Shown here piece after piece: positions 17,980-26,794 of a stretch of DNA of 64,000 nucleotides (positions are counted from its first letter, which is position 1; every line of letters begins with the position of its first letter). The notes beneath the pieces were generated by a model. It was not told the DNA's origin. It saw only the letters and a list, made by a program, of their open reading frames with translations, and searched no databases. The translations under genes and the position numbers were made by a program. The stretch is from an uncultured Chlorobiaceae bacterium (lineage in GTDB: Bacteria; Bacteroidota; Chlorobiia; Chlorobiales; Chlorobiaceae). The stretch is from assembly GCA_903820085.1 (NCBI GenBank), contig CAIJGA010000008.1, forward strand, positions 1 to 64,000, written 5' to 3'.

Positions 17980-18936
17980 ATGAACACTTCCATAGTTTTA
18001 CTGCCAAACTGGATAGGAGACATGCTCCTTGCTCTTTCCGTTGTGATGCGATTGCCTGAAAGTCGTCGAACACGGACTACGCTGCTGGTTCCCGGGCAGA
18101 TGATCGGTTTGGTCAGAATGTTCTGCGATTTACCTGTGATCGAGTATGGCCGCAGTGATGCAGTTGATCGCAAGCGTACCGTGGAAGCTGTGTGTAGCGG
18201 TGGATTTCATACCATGTACCTGTTGCCGTTTTCGTTCTCTTCGGCATGGTTTGCAATGAAAACCGGGGTGCCTGTCAGAAGGGGATTGTCACGCGAAATG
18301 AGGCGCTTTCTCTTGACCGATCCCTTGCCAAAAGATATTGTTAATATTAAGAATAATAAGTTGCACCATATCACCAATGAATATGCTGAAATCCTCGATA
18401 CGCCATTTCTCCCTCCTGAAGAGTGGAATGGCGTAACTGTTCTCCCTGAAACGAATTATACTGGATCGATTGTTTACTGTCCTGGTGCAGCATACGGGCC
18501 TGCCAAGAAATGGCGTCATTTTCCTGAATTGGCATTGTTGCAAGATCGTTATAACATTGTCATACTCGGATCGCGTGGAGATGGGGAGTCTGCGCAGGAG
18601 ATTGTGCGCATGGCGCCCGATAGGGTGTTGGATTTGACCGGTAAAACATCGCTGCAGGAGGTTGCCGCCATCATGGCAAGCGCTCGTGCCGTTGTCTCGA
18701 ACGATTCCGGTTTGATGCATCTTGCCGCTTATATCGGCACACCAGTTATCGGTCTCTTTGGTTCTACAAATCCGGTATGGACACGTCCAATCGGAAAAAA
18801 AAGTGTAGCGCTCAATGTGTCTGAGCCATGTTCACCATGTTTCGATAAAACTTGCCGCTACCAGCACTACCGCTGTCTTGAGAACATTACGCCGAATGCT
18901 GTCGCTGAGGCAATAGAAAAGTTATGCGGAGTCTGA
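17980..18936 (+). CDS. waaF: ADP-heptose:LPS heptosyltransferase II type (GT9)
   Basis: This protein has about 318 residues from MNTSIVLLPNWIGDMLLALS, the classic WaaF start with its IGD turn. The frame can be extended to 17911, but that part overlaps the previous gene and does not align. The donor half has VYCPGAAYGPAKKWRHFPELA, ILGSRGDG, and VVSNDSGLMHLAAYIGTPVIGLFGSTNP, the near-invariant heptosyltransferase II signature. The tail has the cysteine cluster CSPCFDKTCRYQHYRC. It adds the second inner-core heptose in the cytoplasm. It ends the plus-strand core run and converges on O-antigen ligase. Confidence 0.88.
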   Translation: MNTSIVLLPNWIGDMLLALSVVMRLPESRRTRTTLLVPGQMIGLVRMFCDLPVIEYGRSDAVDRKRTVEAVCSGGFHTMYLLPFSFSSAWFAMKTGVPVRRGLSREMRRFLLTDPLPKDIVNIKNNKLHHITNEYAEILDTPFLPPEEWNGVTVLPETNYTGSIVYCPGAAYGPAKKWRHFPELALLQDRYNIVILGSRGDGESAQEIVRMAPDRVLDLTGKTSLQEVAAIMASARAVVSNDSGLMHLAAYIGTPVIGLFGSTNPVWTRPIGKKSVALNVSEPCSPCFDKTCRYQHYRCLENITPNAVAEAIEKLCGV

Positions 18937-18993
18937 TCAGAGACTTGCTGGTCGAGGTTGGCTTCCATGACCAGAGCATAGTGTGGGGCTTTT

Positions 18994-20238
18994 TCAGGCA
19001 TAATCCTGGTAGAGTATGGCACTGAAAAAGATGAACAGCATTGTTGTATAGTGTCCTAGCAGGTAACTGTCGCTCAGCATGATTACGGCAAACAAAATTG
19101 GCAGAGCGAGACCAAAATGTTTTTGTAGCGGTCTGCTCGATTGCCGGGAAATTCTAATTTGTACATAGAGAATTGACAGAAGTGACGCAAGGCCGATGAC
19201 ACCGAACTGTACCAGTTCGAGCAAATACATATTATGAGGCTGTCCTGTGACGGCAAGAGTCGGTGTATTGTGCTGGTTCACTTTTGCGTACTCTTGGAGG
19301 AAATCACCCGTGCCGACACCGAACAGTGGGTTTTGACGGATAATATCAAGGGAGTTCATTGTAAAGGCTATTCTCAGGCCGACAGAGGTGTTTTGGCCGT
19401 TGCCGTAGTGTTCGATTTCTGAAACGGCCAAGTTGGCTCTATTCTTGAAAGTACTGCTGACGTTGTAAGTAGTGAAAATGAGCAGTGGAAGAGCGATAGC
19501 TGCGACCGTGAGGGCGCGAAGCAGATTTTTATTGAAGTACTGGAAGATGACAATGACGATCATGACAAAAAAACTTACCTGTCCAGCCCGCCCGTTGATT
19601 ATGAATAAGTTGATCGACAGGAGCACCGCCGTTATTGCGGCAAATATTTTTTTCCTGTTTCCTGCTTTTGGATCAAGCAACAGGTAAAAAAGCGAAATAT
19701 AGATGGCGATAGTCAGAAAAGGGGAGTAGGAAATGCGGCCCATGAATTCAATCGGGTCGCCTTCGCCGATCATGAAGTGGCTCGGGGGGATAACATGGAA
19801 CCACATGAGAAAGGAAAGTGCGCAACTTATCAGCATGGCTGCCATGAATGCACCGATAGCTGTTTCGGTGGACTGTCTGGTGAAAACCATCATGTAAATC
19901 GGCAATAGCAGGAGAAGTGATTCCTTGGCGATAACCTGTATGCCGGATGTCAGGTCACTGGTCCAGAGGAGTCCGATGAGATGCAGCAGCCAGAAGGCGA
20001 GTATCGCCTTAACTAACATATTGTTGCGTAGCTTGTCGATGTCATTTCTGAAATTTGCCTGCATCAACCACAGCAGGAATATCAGCAGGCCGAAGATGTT
20101 TGCAAGCGAAACCGAGATAGGCAATACGAAACCGAAGGCAATGAGGATCAGTGAGTTCAGATTATGAAGCTTCGTTTTGAAATTGTCTCTTGGTATGGCG
20201 GTGTCAATAGTATTTGATTTCAATTGTTCTTTATCCAT
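18994..20238 (-). CDS. waaL: O-antigen ligase / polymerase family membrane protein
   Basis: This 414-residue polytopic protein has about 11-12 hydrophobic segments. The Wzy_C region includes GVGTGDFLQEYAKVNQHNTP and QPHNMYLLELVQFGVIG, with the histidine conserved in WaaL ligases. Ligases move the undecaprenyl-linked O-chain onto lipid A-core at the periplasmic face; O-antigen polymerases share this domain. Ligase is favoured because the gene faces the LPS core transferases and no Wzx flippase or Wzz is nearby. The stop lies 57 bases from the end of waaF. Confidence 0.78.
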   Translation of the reverse strand: MDKEQLKSNTIDTAIPRDNFKTKLHNLNSLILIAFGFVLPISVSLANIFGLLIFLLWLMQANFRNDIDKLRNNMLVKAILAFWLLHLIGLLWTSDLTSGIQVIAKESLLLLLPIYMMVFTRQSTETAIGAFMAAMLISCALSFLMWFHVIPPSHFMIGEGDPIEFMGRISYSPFLTIAIYISLFYLLLDPKAGNRKKIFAAITAVLLSINLFIINGRAGQVSFFVMIVIVIFQYFNKNLLRALTVAAIALPLLIFTTYNVSSTFKNRANLAVSEIEHYGNGQNTSVGLRIAFTMNSLDIIRQNPLFGVGTGDFLQEYAKVNQHNTPTLAVTGQPHNMYLLELVQFGVIGLASLLSILYVQIRISRQSSRPLQKHFGLALPILFAVIMLSDSYLLGHYTTMLFIFFSAILYQDYA

Positions 20239-20325
20239 TAAATGATTTCGTTGCCAGTCGGTTCATGTTTTTGAACCTGTTCAGGTAGTAATCAGGGTCA
20301 CTGGTATTGGGGTGTTGAAAAAATC

Positions 20326-20362
20326 AAAAAGCCTTATAAAATAGTGTGTTATAACGCTTTTT
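20326..20362 (-). terminator. Rho-independent terminator of the 20396-21166 gene
   Basis: AAAAAGC at 20326-20332 pairs with GCTTTTT at 20356-20362, and TTATAA at 20334-20339 with TTATAA at 20349-20354. This leaves a single C/C mismatch and a 9-base loop. Read on the minus strand it is followed by T-rich sequence, so it fits termination of the gene just upstream and separates it from the ligase gene. Confidence 0.6.
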
Positions 20363-20395
20363 AAGCGTAATGACCTAAAATTTGGGTTATTGATG

Positions 20396-21166
20396 TCACT
20401 TACCGTTAAATAATCGAATAATCGGACGCAGTGGTGACAGAACGCTTTTTATATAACGTTTTATTGTCTTGGCTTTTTCATTGGTACGGCTCATAACTGG
20501 TCGTCCGGGAGGAATAGCAATGCCGTCACGTTTGAAGAGTGGCAAGTTGTAACGCAGCCATTTGCCTCGCTCTAATCCATTGGTACGCTGAAATACGTTG
20601 TTTCGGGTAGCATAGAAGCCGCTATACTTATCAGACCTAAGTCCGCCAAATGACTCCATATCCCACGGTGATTCACCGCTTTTCAGAAGTTTCAGCAACA
20701 TTTCACGCCTCCAGAATGCGTTGTCTAATGATGTCCGATATTCTATCCCGGGAAGTAACTCAAGTAACTTGTCATCAATAACTGGTTTCAAATGATCACT
20801 TCCGCCATTATGTGACAGCCTCAGGTAATTAGCATGAAGTTTAAGGAAGCGAGCATAAAGATCTGATATCTGTGGTGTTGATACTGTTTCCCAGAGAAGA
20901 TAGTCATCAAGAAACCATAAAAGATTTGTTGCCGGTAACATGTCAACCATAGTCCGGGTTGAATCCGCCCAACTTTTATCCGGCCCAACGCAAAGTGTTG
21001 TCACTCTTGGATCTTCATAGATCTTTTCGTTGGTTCCCAAAAATACAGGGTAGGGACAATCCGGCCAGTATTTAAAAAATAAGTGAAAAAAAATGGGCCA
21101 AATATCAGCATACTTGTCACAACTGTTCACCAAAACAGCGACACTTTCGTCTGTTGTTTTTAACAC
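20396..21166 (-). CDS. Glycan-biosynthesis protein of unknown function, glycosyltransferase-like
   Basis: This 256-residue protein is not firmly recognised. It begins ESVAVLVNSCDKYADIWPIF and has LLWFLDDYLLWETV near residue 80-95, where DD sits as in the metal site of GT-A enzymes. An FWRREMLLKLL segment near 170 resembles the acceptor-domain helix of capsular or core transferases. The C-terminal 30 residues are basic and amphipathic (IKRYIKSVLSPLRPIIRLF), suggesting membrane association. It is a single gene with its own terminator. A sugar transferase acting on LPS is the likeliest role, by context and the DD motif only. Confidence 0.6.
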   Translation of the reverse strand: MLKTTDESVAVLVNSCDKYADIWPIFFHLFFKYWPDCPYPVFLGTNEKIYEDPRVTTLCVGPDKSWADSTRTMVDMLPATNLLWFLDDYLLWETVSTPQISDLYARFLKLHANYLRLSHNGGSDHLKPVIDDKLLELLPGIEYRTSLDNAFWRREMLLKLLKSGESPWDMESFGGLRSDKYSGFYATRNNVFQRTNGLERGKWLRYNLPLFKRDGIAIPPGRPVMSRTNEKAKTIKRYIKSVLSPLRPIIRLFNGK

Positions 21167-21417
21167 GGAGGTTTAAAAAAAAGATTAGATAAAATAATCA
21201 TTCCAACTCTATGGTCTCTAGACGGCTAAAGTATTTAAATGTAATAACTTAAATCGTCTATTGATGTTGGTTTTAAGTAGAGTGAGAGATTAATTTTGTG
21301 ATGATTTTCTGAATTTATGCCGTCAAGGTAAGAAAACGTCTTGTCTTCCAGAATACTCAGTCTTATTAATATAACCTTGTGCCCGTTAAAATCAGACCAA
21401 ATCGACAACCTTTTGTT
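21167..21417. other. Intergenic sequence, no gene seen
   Basis: This AT-rich stretch lies between the start of the preceding minus-strand gene and IS630 debris. It probably contains that gene's promoter close to 21170-21230. No open frame shows family features. Confidence 0.35.
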
Positions 21418-21716
21418 TCACATCCTCCAGTTTTCGCTGTATGAGACCTTCAAACCTAAGAAAGCCAAGGCTTTGCTGGACCGTTTTGAATTTATTAATT
21501 CGCCGAAGGAAGTTGGCTGAACATGGCAGAGATTGAGTTAAGGGTGCTGTCAAATCAATGCCTGAATCGACTAATCGATATCATGACGGAGTTACGTCGA
21601 CATGTTAGTGCTTGGGAGAAAGAACGCAATAACAAGGAAGCTGTTATTAACTGGCGCTTTCAGAAGAAGATGCACAAATTAAACTGAAAAGGTTTTATCC
21701 ACCAGGTTCGTCTTGA
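21418..21716 (+). pseudogene. IS630-family transposase remnant (C-terminal part, frameshifted)
   Basis: Three frames together rebuild the end of an IS630-type DDE transposase. SLYETFKPKKAKALLDRFEF reads to a stop just after SPKEVG. A second frame then gives SWLNMAEIELRVLSNQCL and on to AWEKERNNKEAVINWRF. A third gives SEEDAQIKLKRFYPPGSS, ending at 21716. The SWLNxAEIE motif carries the last catalytic glutamate of the family. Small deletions near 21515 and 21659 explain the frame changes. The N-terminal two thirds are absent. The sequence past the stop resembles that at 23931-23972 on the other side of the acyltransferase. Confidence 0.75.
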
Positions 21717-21727
21717 CATGACACTAG

Positions 21728-23671
21728 TTATCTTGAATGAGACAACTCTTTAAATACATCATCAAATACAGGGGCAATAAAATGGGAGCCATATTTCGAT
21801 AAATGGTCAGCATCTTTATAAAGAATTACATTATTCGCAGCCAATAATGCAGATCCATTTTTATCAAATAACATCTCTTCGGGATGTATTACTCTTACGT
21901 CTTTCATTGATAGCATAGTGCTTACTATACTTTCGTATTCCTGATTCCATGCCTTATATATGTTTCTGTTTGGTACGTATTTTCCAATATCTTCACCCAA
22001 TAATATCCTCTTTACCATAAACAGACGGGGTGCAAAAATACCTATGTCAGGAACATCGTCTACAATGACAACTTTGCACTTGAGGCTAATCAGCTGATTA
22101 ATCGTTCTCACAAAACCGTTACGCATCACCCCGGTATTAGTCTGATCAGCCCCAGAGCTTTTTGAATTTTTTAGGGAAAGTATAGAGCTATTATCATATC
22201 GATGGCCATTAGAATAAGCACCCCATATGCCTGCAAGAATAACAGTTTTAATTTTAGGATGCGATTTAATAAAGGACATTACCTGATCATTGAATAAAGA
22301 ATTATTAACACCAATAAGCGGTATATTAGATGTTTTTATAGTAGAATAGCCAGACACACCATATTCGACACCTTTTTCTGCCAAGCCTTGAACCAAGCTT
22401 CCAGCATGAGAATCACCCCATAATAGAAATGAAGGAACAGCATGATCATCCCCAATCCTATCAATTGTACCTTGGTCCACTTTCATAACTGACTTTTGCT
22501 TGATCTCTGGCACAGCATCATGATTCTTCGTTTTACAAAAACGATACTGCATGCCATCCAATTTAAAAATTGTGACCGCAGTTAATGAAGTAACAATCAT
22601 CAAAAATCCTGACAAAGCAAATAGCCGTGTTCTGCTCTGCAATAGGCCATTATTACGACGAAACGGCTGCTCTATAAATCTCCATGATATAAACGCCATT
22701 ACAAATGAAGTAACTATGATGCCTAAACTATCAAAAAAAGTTATTTGCCTAAACAAAACATACCTATAAAATGCCACTATCGGCCAATGCCATAAGTAAA
22801 GCGAGTAGGAAATTAGACCGATAAACACAAGCGGCTTAGCAGTTAATAGCCTATTTACAGCAAGCAACCTTCCACCCATTCCACTATATATAATCATAGC
22901 AGCTCCAAACACTGGTGCCATGGCATTATACCCAGGAAAAGGTGTAGCTTCACTATAGAATACAATACCATATAGTATCAACCCAATGCCACTAAACGAC
23001 AATACTCTCTTAAAAACATCAGAAGATGTTTCGGGTATTTTATTCAAGGCAACTAATGCACCCACCAACAGCTCCCATGCGCGAGCCTGAACAAGGAAAA
23101 AGGTCTTTTGCTGGTGATGATCTATCCCGTATATGCTCGTAACAAACGAACCAGTTGCCAATAATAACAACCAAAAGAAGTATCTGCCACCAAAATATCT
23201 ATTAATAACAACCAACAACAATGGAAAGACAATATAAAACTGTTCTTCAACCGCAAGAGACCATGTATGAAGTAGTGGCTTCAACATAGACGCGACATCG
23301 AAATATCCCAATTCATTAGCAAACACAAAATTTGAATAAAACAACGCCGTTCCTAATACACTTTCGCTAAGGGACTTATATGTTATTGAATCCAACATAA
23401 ACGCCCCTACAATAATTGTAAACGCAATCACAGGATAAAGAGCAGGAAAGATTCTCCTGATCCGTCTTTCATAAAAGCGAGCTAGAGAGTAATTTCCCTC
23501 ATTTATATCCTTCAAAAGAATTGATGTAATTAGAAAACCTGATATAACAAAAAACACATCGACCCCAACAAACCCCCCGTTGAACCATGGGACATTAGTA
23601 TGGAAAAACAATACAGCTAGTACAGCTATAGCGCGAAGGCCATCGATATCAGGACGGTATGCCAATTTCAT
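21728..23671 (-). CDS. OafA/YrhL-type acyltransferase with C-terminal SGNH domain
   Basis: This protein has 647 residues from MKLAYRPDIDGLRAIAV; a 27-residue upstream extension to 23752 lacks family support. The first ~370 residues form an acyltransferase-3 domain with about 10-11 membrane segments, the catalytic histidine in LFFHTN near 24, and the WSLAVEEQFYIVFP motif near 137-150. The periplasmic C-terminal domain is an SGNH hydrolase fold with WGDSHAG (about 418-424) and DADH (620-623) near the end. Such two-part proteins O-acetylate O-antigen or other surface glycans. IS630-type debris on both sides suggests it was moved as a unit. Confidence 0.9.
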   Translation of the reverse strand: MKLAYRPDIDGLRAIAVLAVLFFHTNVPWFNGGFVGVDVFFVISGFLITSILLKDINEGNYSLARFYERRIRRIFPALYPVIAFTIIVGAFMLDSITYKSLSESVLGTALFYSNFVFANELGYFDVASMLKPLLHTWSLAVEEQFYIVFPLLLVVINRYFGGRYFFWLLLLATGSFVTSIYGIDHHQQKTFFLVQARAWELLVGALVALNKIPETSSDVFKRVLSFSGIGLILYGIVFYSEATPFPGYNAMAPVFGAAMIIYSGMGGRLLAVNRLLTAKPLVFIGLISYSLYLWHWPIVAFYRYVLFRQITFFDSLGIIVTSFVMAFISWRFIEQPFRRNNGLLQSRTRLFALSGFLMIVTSLTAVTIFKLDGMQYRFCKTKNHDAVPEIKQKSVMKVDQGTIDRIGDDHAVPSFLLWGDSHAGSLVQGLAEKGVEYGVSGYSTIKTSNIPLIGVNNSLFNDQVMSFIKSHPKIKTVILAGIWGAYSNGHRYDNSSILSLKNSKSSGADQTNTGVMRNGFVRTINQLISLKCKVVIVDDVPDIGIFAPRLFMVKRILLGEDIGKYVPNRNIYKAWNQEYESIVSTMLSMKDVRVIHPEEMLFDKNGSALLAANNVILYKDADHLSKYGSHFIAPVFDDVFKELSHSR

Positions 23672-23930
23672 ATTGCAATGAGGGACAATAAAGAATGTTT
23701 CAGTATTCGAACGCCAATAGAGGCATTGCTTCAGGGGGATTCCCTCAGACAATGTTTCATCTCGTTACATAATTTAGGCTTTAAAACGTCATCAAACCGT
23801 GGAGAGCAGACGGTTTGATAATTCCGCCATCACGAGGCTGTAATTTTGTAGCCCAGACGGAAATAGTAATAGACATGCACAAACTGCCTTATGATCCCTT
23901 GTATTCATTAGTGTGCACGAATTAATCGAA

Positions 23931-23972
23931 AAAAGCCTTATCCGTCAGTTTAGCCTTGATATGACACTATCT
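23931..23972 (+). other. IS630-type end remnant
   Basis: The stretch around AAAAGCCTTATCC followed by CCTTGATATGACACTA is similar to the 3' end of the IS630 remnant at 21687-21725 (AAAAGGTTTTATCC then TCTTGACATGACACTA). The bases just before it can be read as the codons ARINRKKPYPSV, resembling the usual transposase C-terminus. It is therefore probably the right end of a second, almost completely deleted copy in the same orientation. It overlaps the last codons of the minus-strand kinase-like gene. Confidence 0.5.
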
Positions 23973-24638
23973 ACTGTACTTTGAGCTCGCCCTGTCAGAA
24001 TAGTTCAGTATTTTTCTTGTAACAAAATTATAACAGGGTTTGAAGTAACGCATGACTAAAATGCTGATAGGATGCCTCTTGTCGGCAATTTCCAATTCTT
24101 CATCCGTCAGACCCTCGCCGCAATATCTTTTTTTGTTTTTATAAAGATGGCGAATGTCTTCTTGCTTGCCTATTGAGAAAAGTTTATTGCTCCTGTTATT
24201 AAAAAATAATGATAACTGAAAATCAACAATTGCCGGATCACCTTGCTCATTAACAATCCAATTCTGAGGCTTTTCCAAATCATTATGAATGATCCCGTGA
24301 TGATGCAATTCATTGACAAGCTCCCTCGCCTTGTCATAATAAGAACTCGCATTTTGAGGGTTGCTAGAAAGAGCTTTTCCCGGTATGTAGCTTCGGCAAT
24401 GGAATCCTTTTCCGGAAAATAATATTACGGGCACTTTATTGTTGTCAATGCATGCACTTTTTGAAAGTATATTTGACTCGTTCTTTGCAAGAATGCGTGC
24501 TATAAAACCAGCAACAAAATTTCTCGCCTCCGAATAATTTCTGCAGATTACTTCCTGACCATTTACTCTCCCATGCACAATGGACCCAAATATATCCTCT
24601 TTTAATATGGATATTATTTCTATATCAGAAACTTTCAT
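23967..24638 (-). CDS. LPS-kinase-like (WaaP/InaA/RIO-type) protein
   Basis: This 223-residue single-domain kinase-fold protein has GIIHNDLEKPQNWIV at 115-129, giving the catalytic D120 and metal-binding N126 of HxDxxxxN. AIVDFQ at 136-141 provides D139 of the DFG-like site. The N-terminal glycine loop and lysine are less clear (IFGSIVHGRVNGQEVICRNY). It belongs with the lipopolysaccharide-core kinases that phosphorylate heptose or Kdo, or the related RIO-like kinases. It sits between the acyltransferase and the MsbA-type flippase and starts 13 bases after the latter's end. Core-sugar phosphorylation is the likely role. Confidence 0.75.
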   Translation of the reverse strand: MKVSDIEIISILKEDIFGSIVHGRVNGQEVICRNYSEARNFVAGFIARILAKNESNILSKSACIDNNKVPVILFSGKGFHCRSYIPGKALSSNPQNASSYYDKARELVNELHHHGIIHNDLEKPQNWIVNEQGDPAIVDFQLSLFFNNRSNKLFSIGKQEDIRHLYKNKKRYCGEGLTDEELEIADKRHPISILVMRYFKPCYNFVTRKILNYSDRASSKYSR

Positions 24639-24651
24639 ATATATCTCAACT

Positions 24652-26607
24652 TTAGAGTGTTTTTACCGCTTCCATCGCCGGTGGTTTAACAGCAAACTGA
24701 ATGTCGTAGAGCATTTTGTACACACCATTCTTTTCAATAAGGTCATGATGGTTGCCTGTCTCCATAACGCTGCCCCGTTCCATAACAACAATTTTGTCGG
24801 CGTTCTTGATGGTTGAGAGGCGATGAGCAACTACAAGAGCGGTTCTGTTTTCCATTGACTGGTCGATAGCCTGCTGCACCACTTTTTCAGATTCGTTGTC
24901 GAGTGCGCTGGTGGCTTCGTCGAATATCAGCAGTTCAGGGTTTTTAACCATGGCCCGGGCAATGGCGATACGTTGCCGCTGGCCTCCTGAAAGCTGTAGC
25001 CCTCTGTCTCCGATAAGCGTTTTGTACTGTTGTGGTTTTTCCAGAATAAATTCATGTGCATTAGCCAACTTTGCGGCCTGTTCTATACGGGTATGGTTGA
25101 TTTCATCATGGACACCATAGGCAATATTCTGCTCGATGGTGTCGTTGAAGAGGATCACTTCCTGACTCACAATGCCGATCATCTGGCGGAGCTGCTTATA
25201 GTCAAATTCGCGGATATCAATTCCGTCAATGGTGATGCGGCCTGAATCGACATCATAAAAACGCAGCAGGAGATCAACAGCTGTTGACTTGCCAGAACCA
25301 GACTGGCCGATCAGCGCTACCATTTCACCCTTCTTTATTTCAAAAGAGACATGGTTGAGCACATTGGGTGCGTCCGCTTCTTTGTTGTATTTAAAACAAA
25401 CATCTTCGAAGGTGATGTTGTTGGTAAAGCTATGGATGGTTCGGGTTCCATTGACGACGTTGGTGTTTGTATCAAGCACTTCAAAAAGGCGTTCAACAGA
25501 GATCATGCCCATTTGAATCGACAGATTGGCATCACCGAGCATCTTGATTGGGCCCATGGTGGAGTAGAGGGTAAAGGCAAAAACAAGCAGTTCATTGGCA
25601 GTCATCATTCCGTCGAATACCTGGAGGCCTCCGAACCAGAGTACCATGGCAATGGCTGCAATCAGCAGTGTTTCATTGAGCGGGCTGATAATATTGCGAA
25701 TCCTCGACATTTTTATGCTCAACTGCCTGAAGTCATTGGTGAACGACATAAATCGTTCAAGTTCAACTCCCTCAAAAGCTGTTGATTTGATAACCTTGAT
25801 GCCGTTGAACTTTTCCTGAAGAACGGAGTTCATATCTCCCATTTTGGTCTGGAAGCTCTGTGCAAGGCCTTTGATATTTCGGCCCATAAAGTTGATAACA
25901 AAAAAAATCAAAAGCGAGGTGACCCCTGCAAAAAGGGTCAGTTTCCAACTGAGAGCGAGAAGAACGCCGACATAGACAAATATTGAAAAGGGGTTCTGCA
26001 GAAAGTTGACAAATGTTGAGCTGATGCTGTTGTTGACGTTCTCTACATCATTGTTGACGAAGTTCATCAGGTTGCCAACGCGGTTCTTGTTGAAATAATC
26101 GAGATGCATCTCGATGATGCTGTGGAACACTTCGTCGCGGAGTTTTTTTGCTGTTTTGGTCTGTATCCGAAAAATAATTTGGCCATTGAGGTAGATGAAA
26201 AAATTTTTCAGGCCAAATGCAAGAATCAGGAAGAAGCAGATTTTCAGCAGCGCCAATTGTTTTGTTGGAGCTTCGAACATTCGCTGAAATTCAATCAGTG
26301 CCCAGTTTTTCAACTTTTCTGCACTGGTCGTATTATTTGAGAGTTGAAGCGGTTGTTGCGGGGGAGTGGATGATTTGGCGCCTATGCTTTGCAGGCCGTT
26401 TCGATTGGTTACTTGTACTTGTTGTGCAGTGGTGGTTTGCTGTACTGCAGGCGCTGTTGAAAAAACGGCATTCAGCAGCGGTAGGATGGAGTAGATCGAT
26501 ACAACACTGAACAAGGAGGTTAGTATGCTGACCAGTACTACCAGAATGATTTTGCCTTTCGAAGGGGCCATATACCGCAGCATTCTCAACAATATCCCAA
26601 ACTTCAT
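24652..26607 (-). CDS. msbA: MsbA-type lipid A/LPS export ABC transporter
   Basis: This is a 651-residue half-transporter. Six membrane helices span about residues 15-390, with a long Q/T/S-rich loop (PAVQQTTTAQQVQVTNRNG) between helices 1 and 2. The C-terminal ATPase has GQSGSGKST (about 433-441), LSGGQRQRIAIARA (about 537), LIFDEATSALD and an H-loop AHRLST. A homodimer flips lipid A-core across the inner membrane. The LPS genes on both sides support this over drug export. It heads a minus-strand unit with the kinase-like gene. Confidence 0.85.
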   Translation of the reverse strand: MKFGILLRMLRYMAPSKGKIILVVLVSILTSLFSVVSIYSILPLLNAVFSTAPAVQQTTTAQQVQVTNRNGLQSIGAKSSTPPQQPLQLSNNTTSAEKLKNWALIEFQRMFEAPTKQLALLKICFFLILAFGLKNFFIYLNGQIIFRIQTKTAKKLRDEVFHSIIEMHLDYFNKNRVGNLMNFVNNDVENVNNSISSTFVNFLQNPFSIFVYVGVLLALSWKLTLFAGVTSLLIFFVINFMGRNIKGLAQSFQTKMGDMNSVLQEKFNGIKVIKSTAFEGVELERFMSFTNDFRQLSIKMSRIRNIISPLNETLLIAAIAMVLWFGGLQVFDGMMTANELLVFAFTLYSTMGPIKMLGDANLSIQMGMISVERLFEVLDTNTNVVNGTRTIHSFTNNITFEDVCFKYNKEADAPNVLNHVSFEIKKGEMVALIGQSGSGKSTAVDLLLRFYDVDSGRITIDGIDIREFDYKQLRQMIGIVSQEVILFNDTIEQNIAYGVHDEINHTRIEQAAKLANAHEFILEKPQQYKTLIGDRGLQLSGGQRQRIAIARAMVKNPELLIFDEATSALDNESEKVVQQAIDQSMENRTALVVAHRLSTIKNADKIVVMERGSVMETGNHHDLIEKNGVYKMLYDIQFAVKPPAMEAVKTL

Positions 26608-26794
26608 AGCTGTTCTGATTCTGTTTCATTTATCATAAAGCGCCAATATAAAGTTAATAATCAGAAAAATCAGTTTTAAGGCCTCTTCTGCTCTTGCTGG
26701 CAACATACAGCCCTGTTCCGCAATATTGCAGAATGCCATCTAATCTTTTTTAAATAAGGAGATAAAAAGTGTTTGTCAAGGTCATGTGTCAAGA

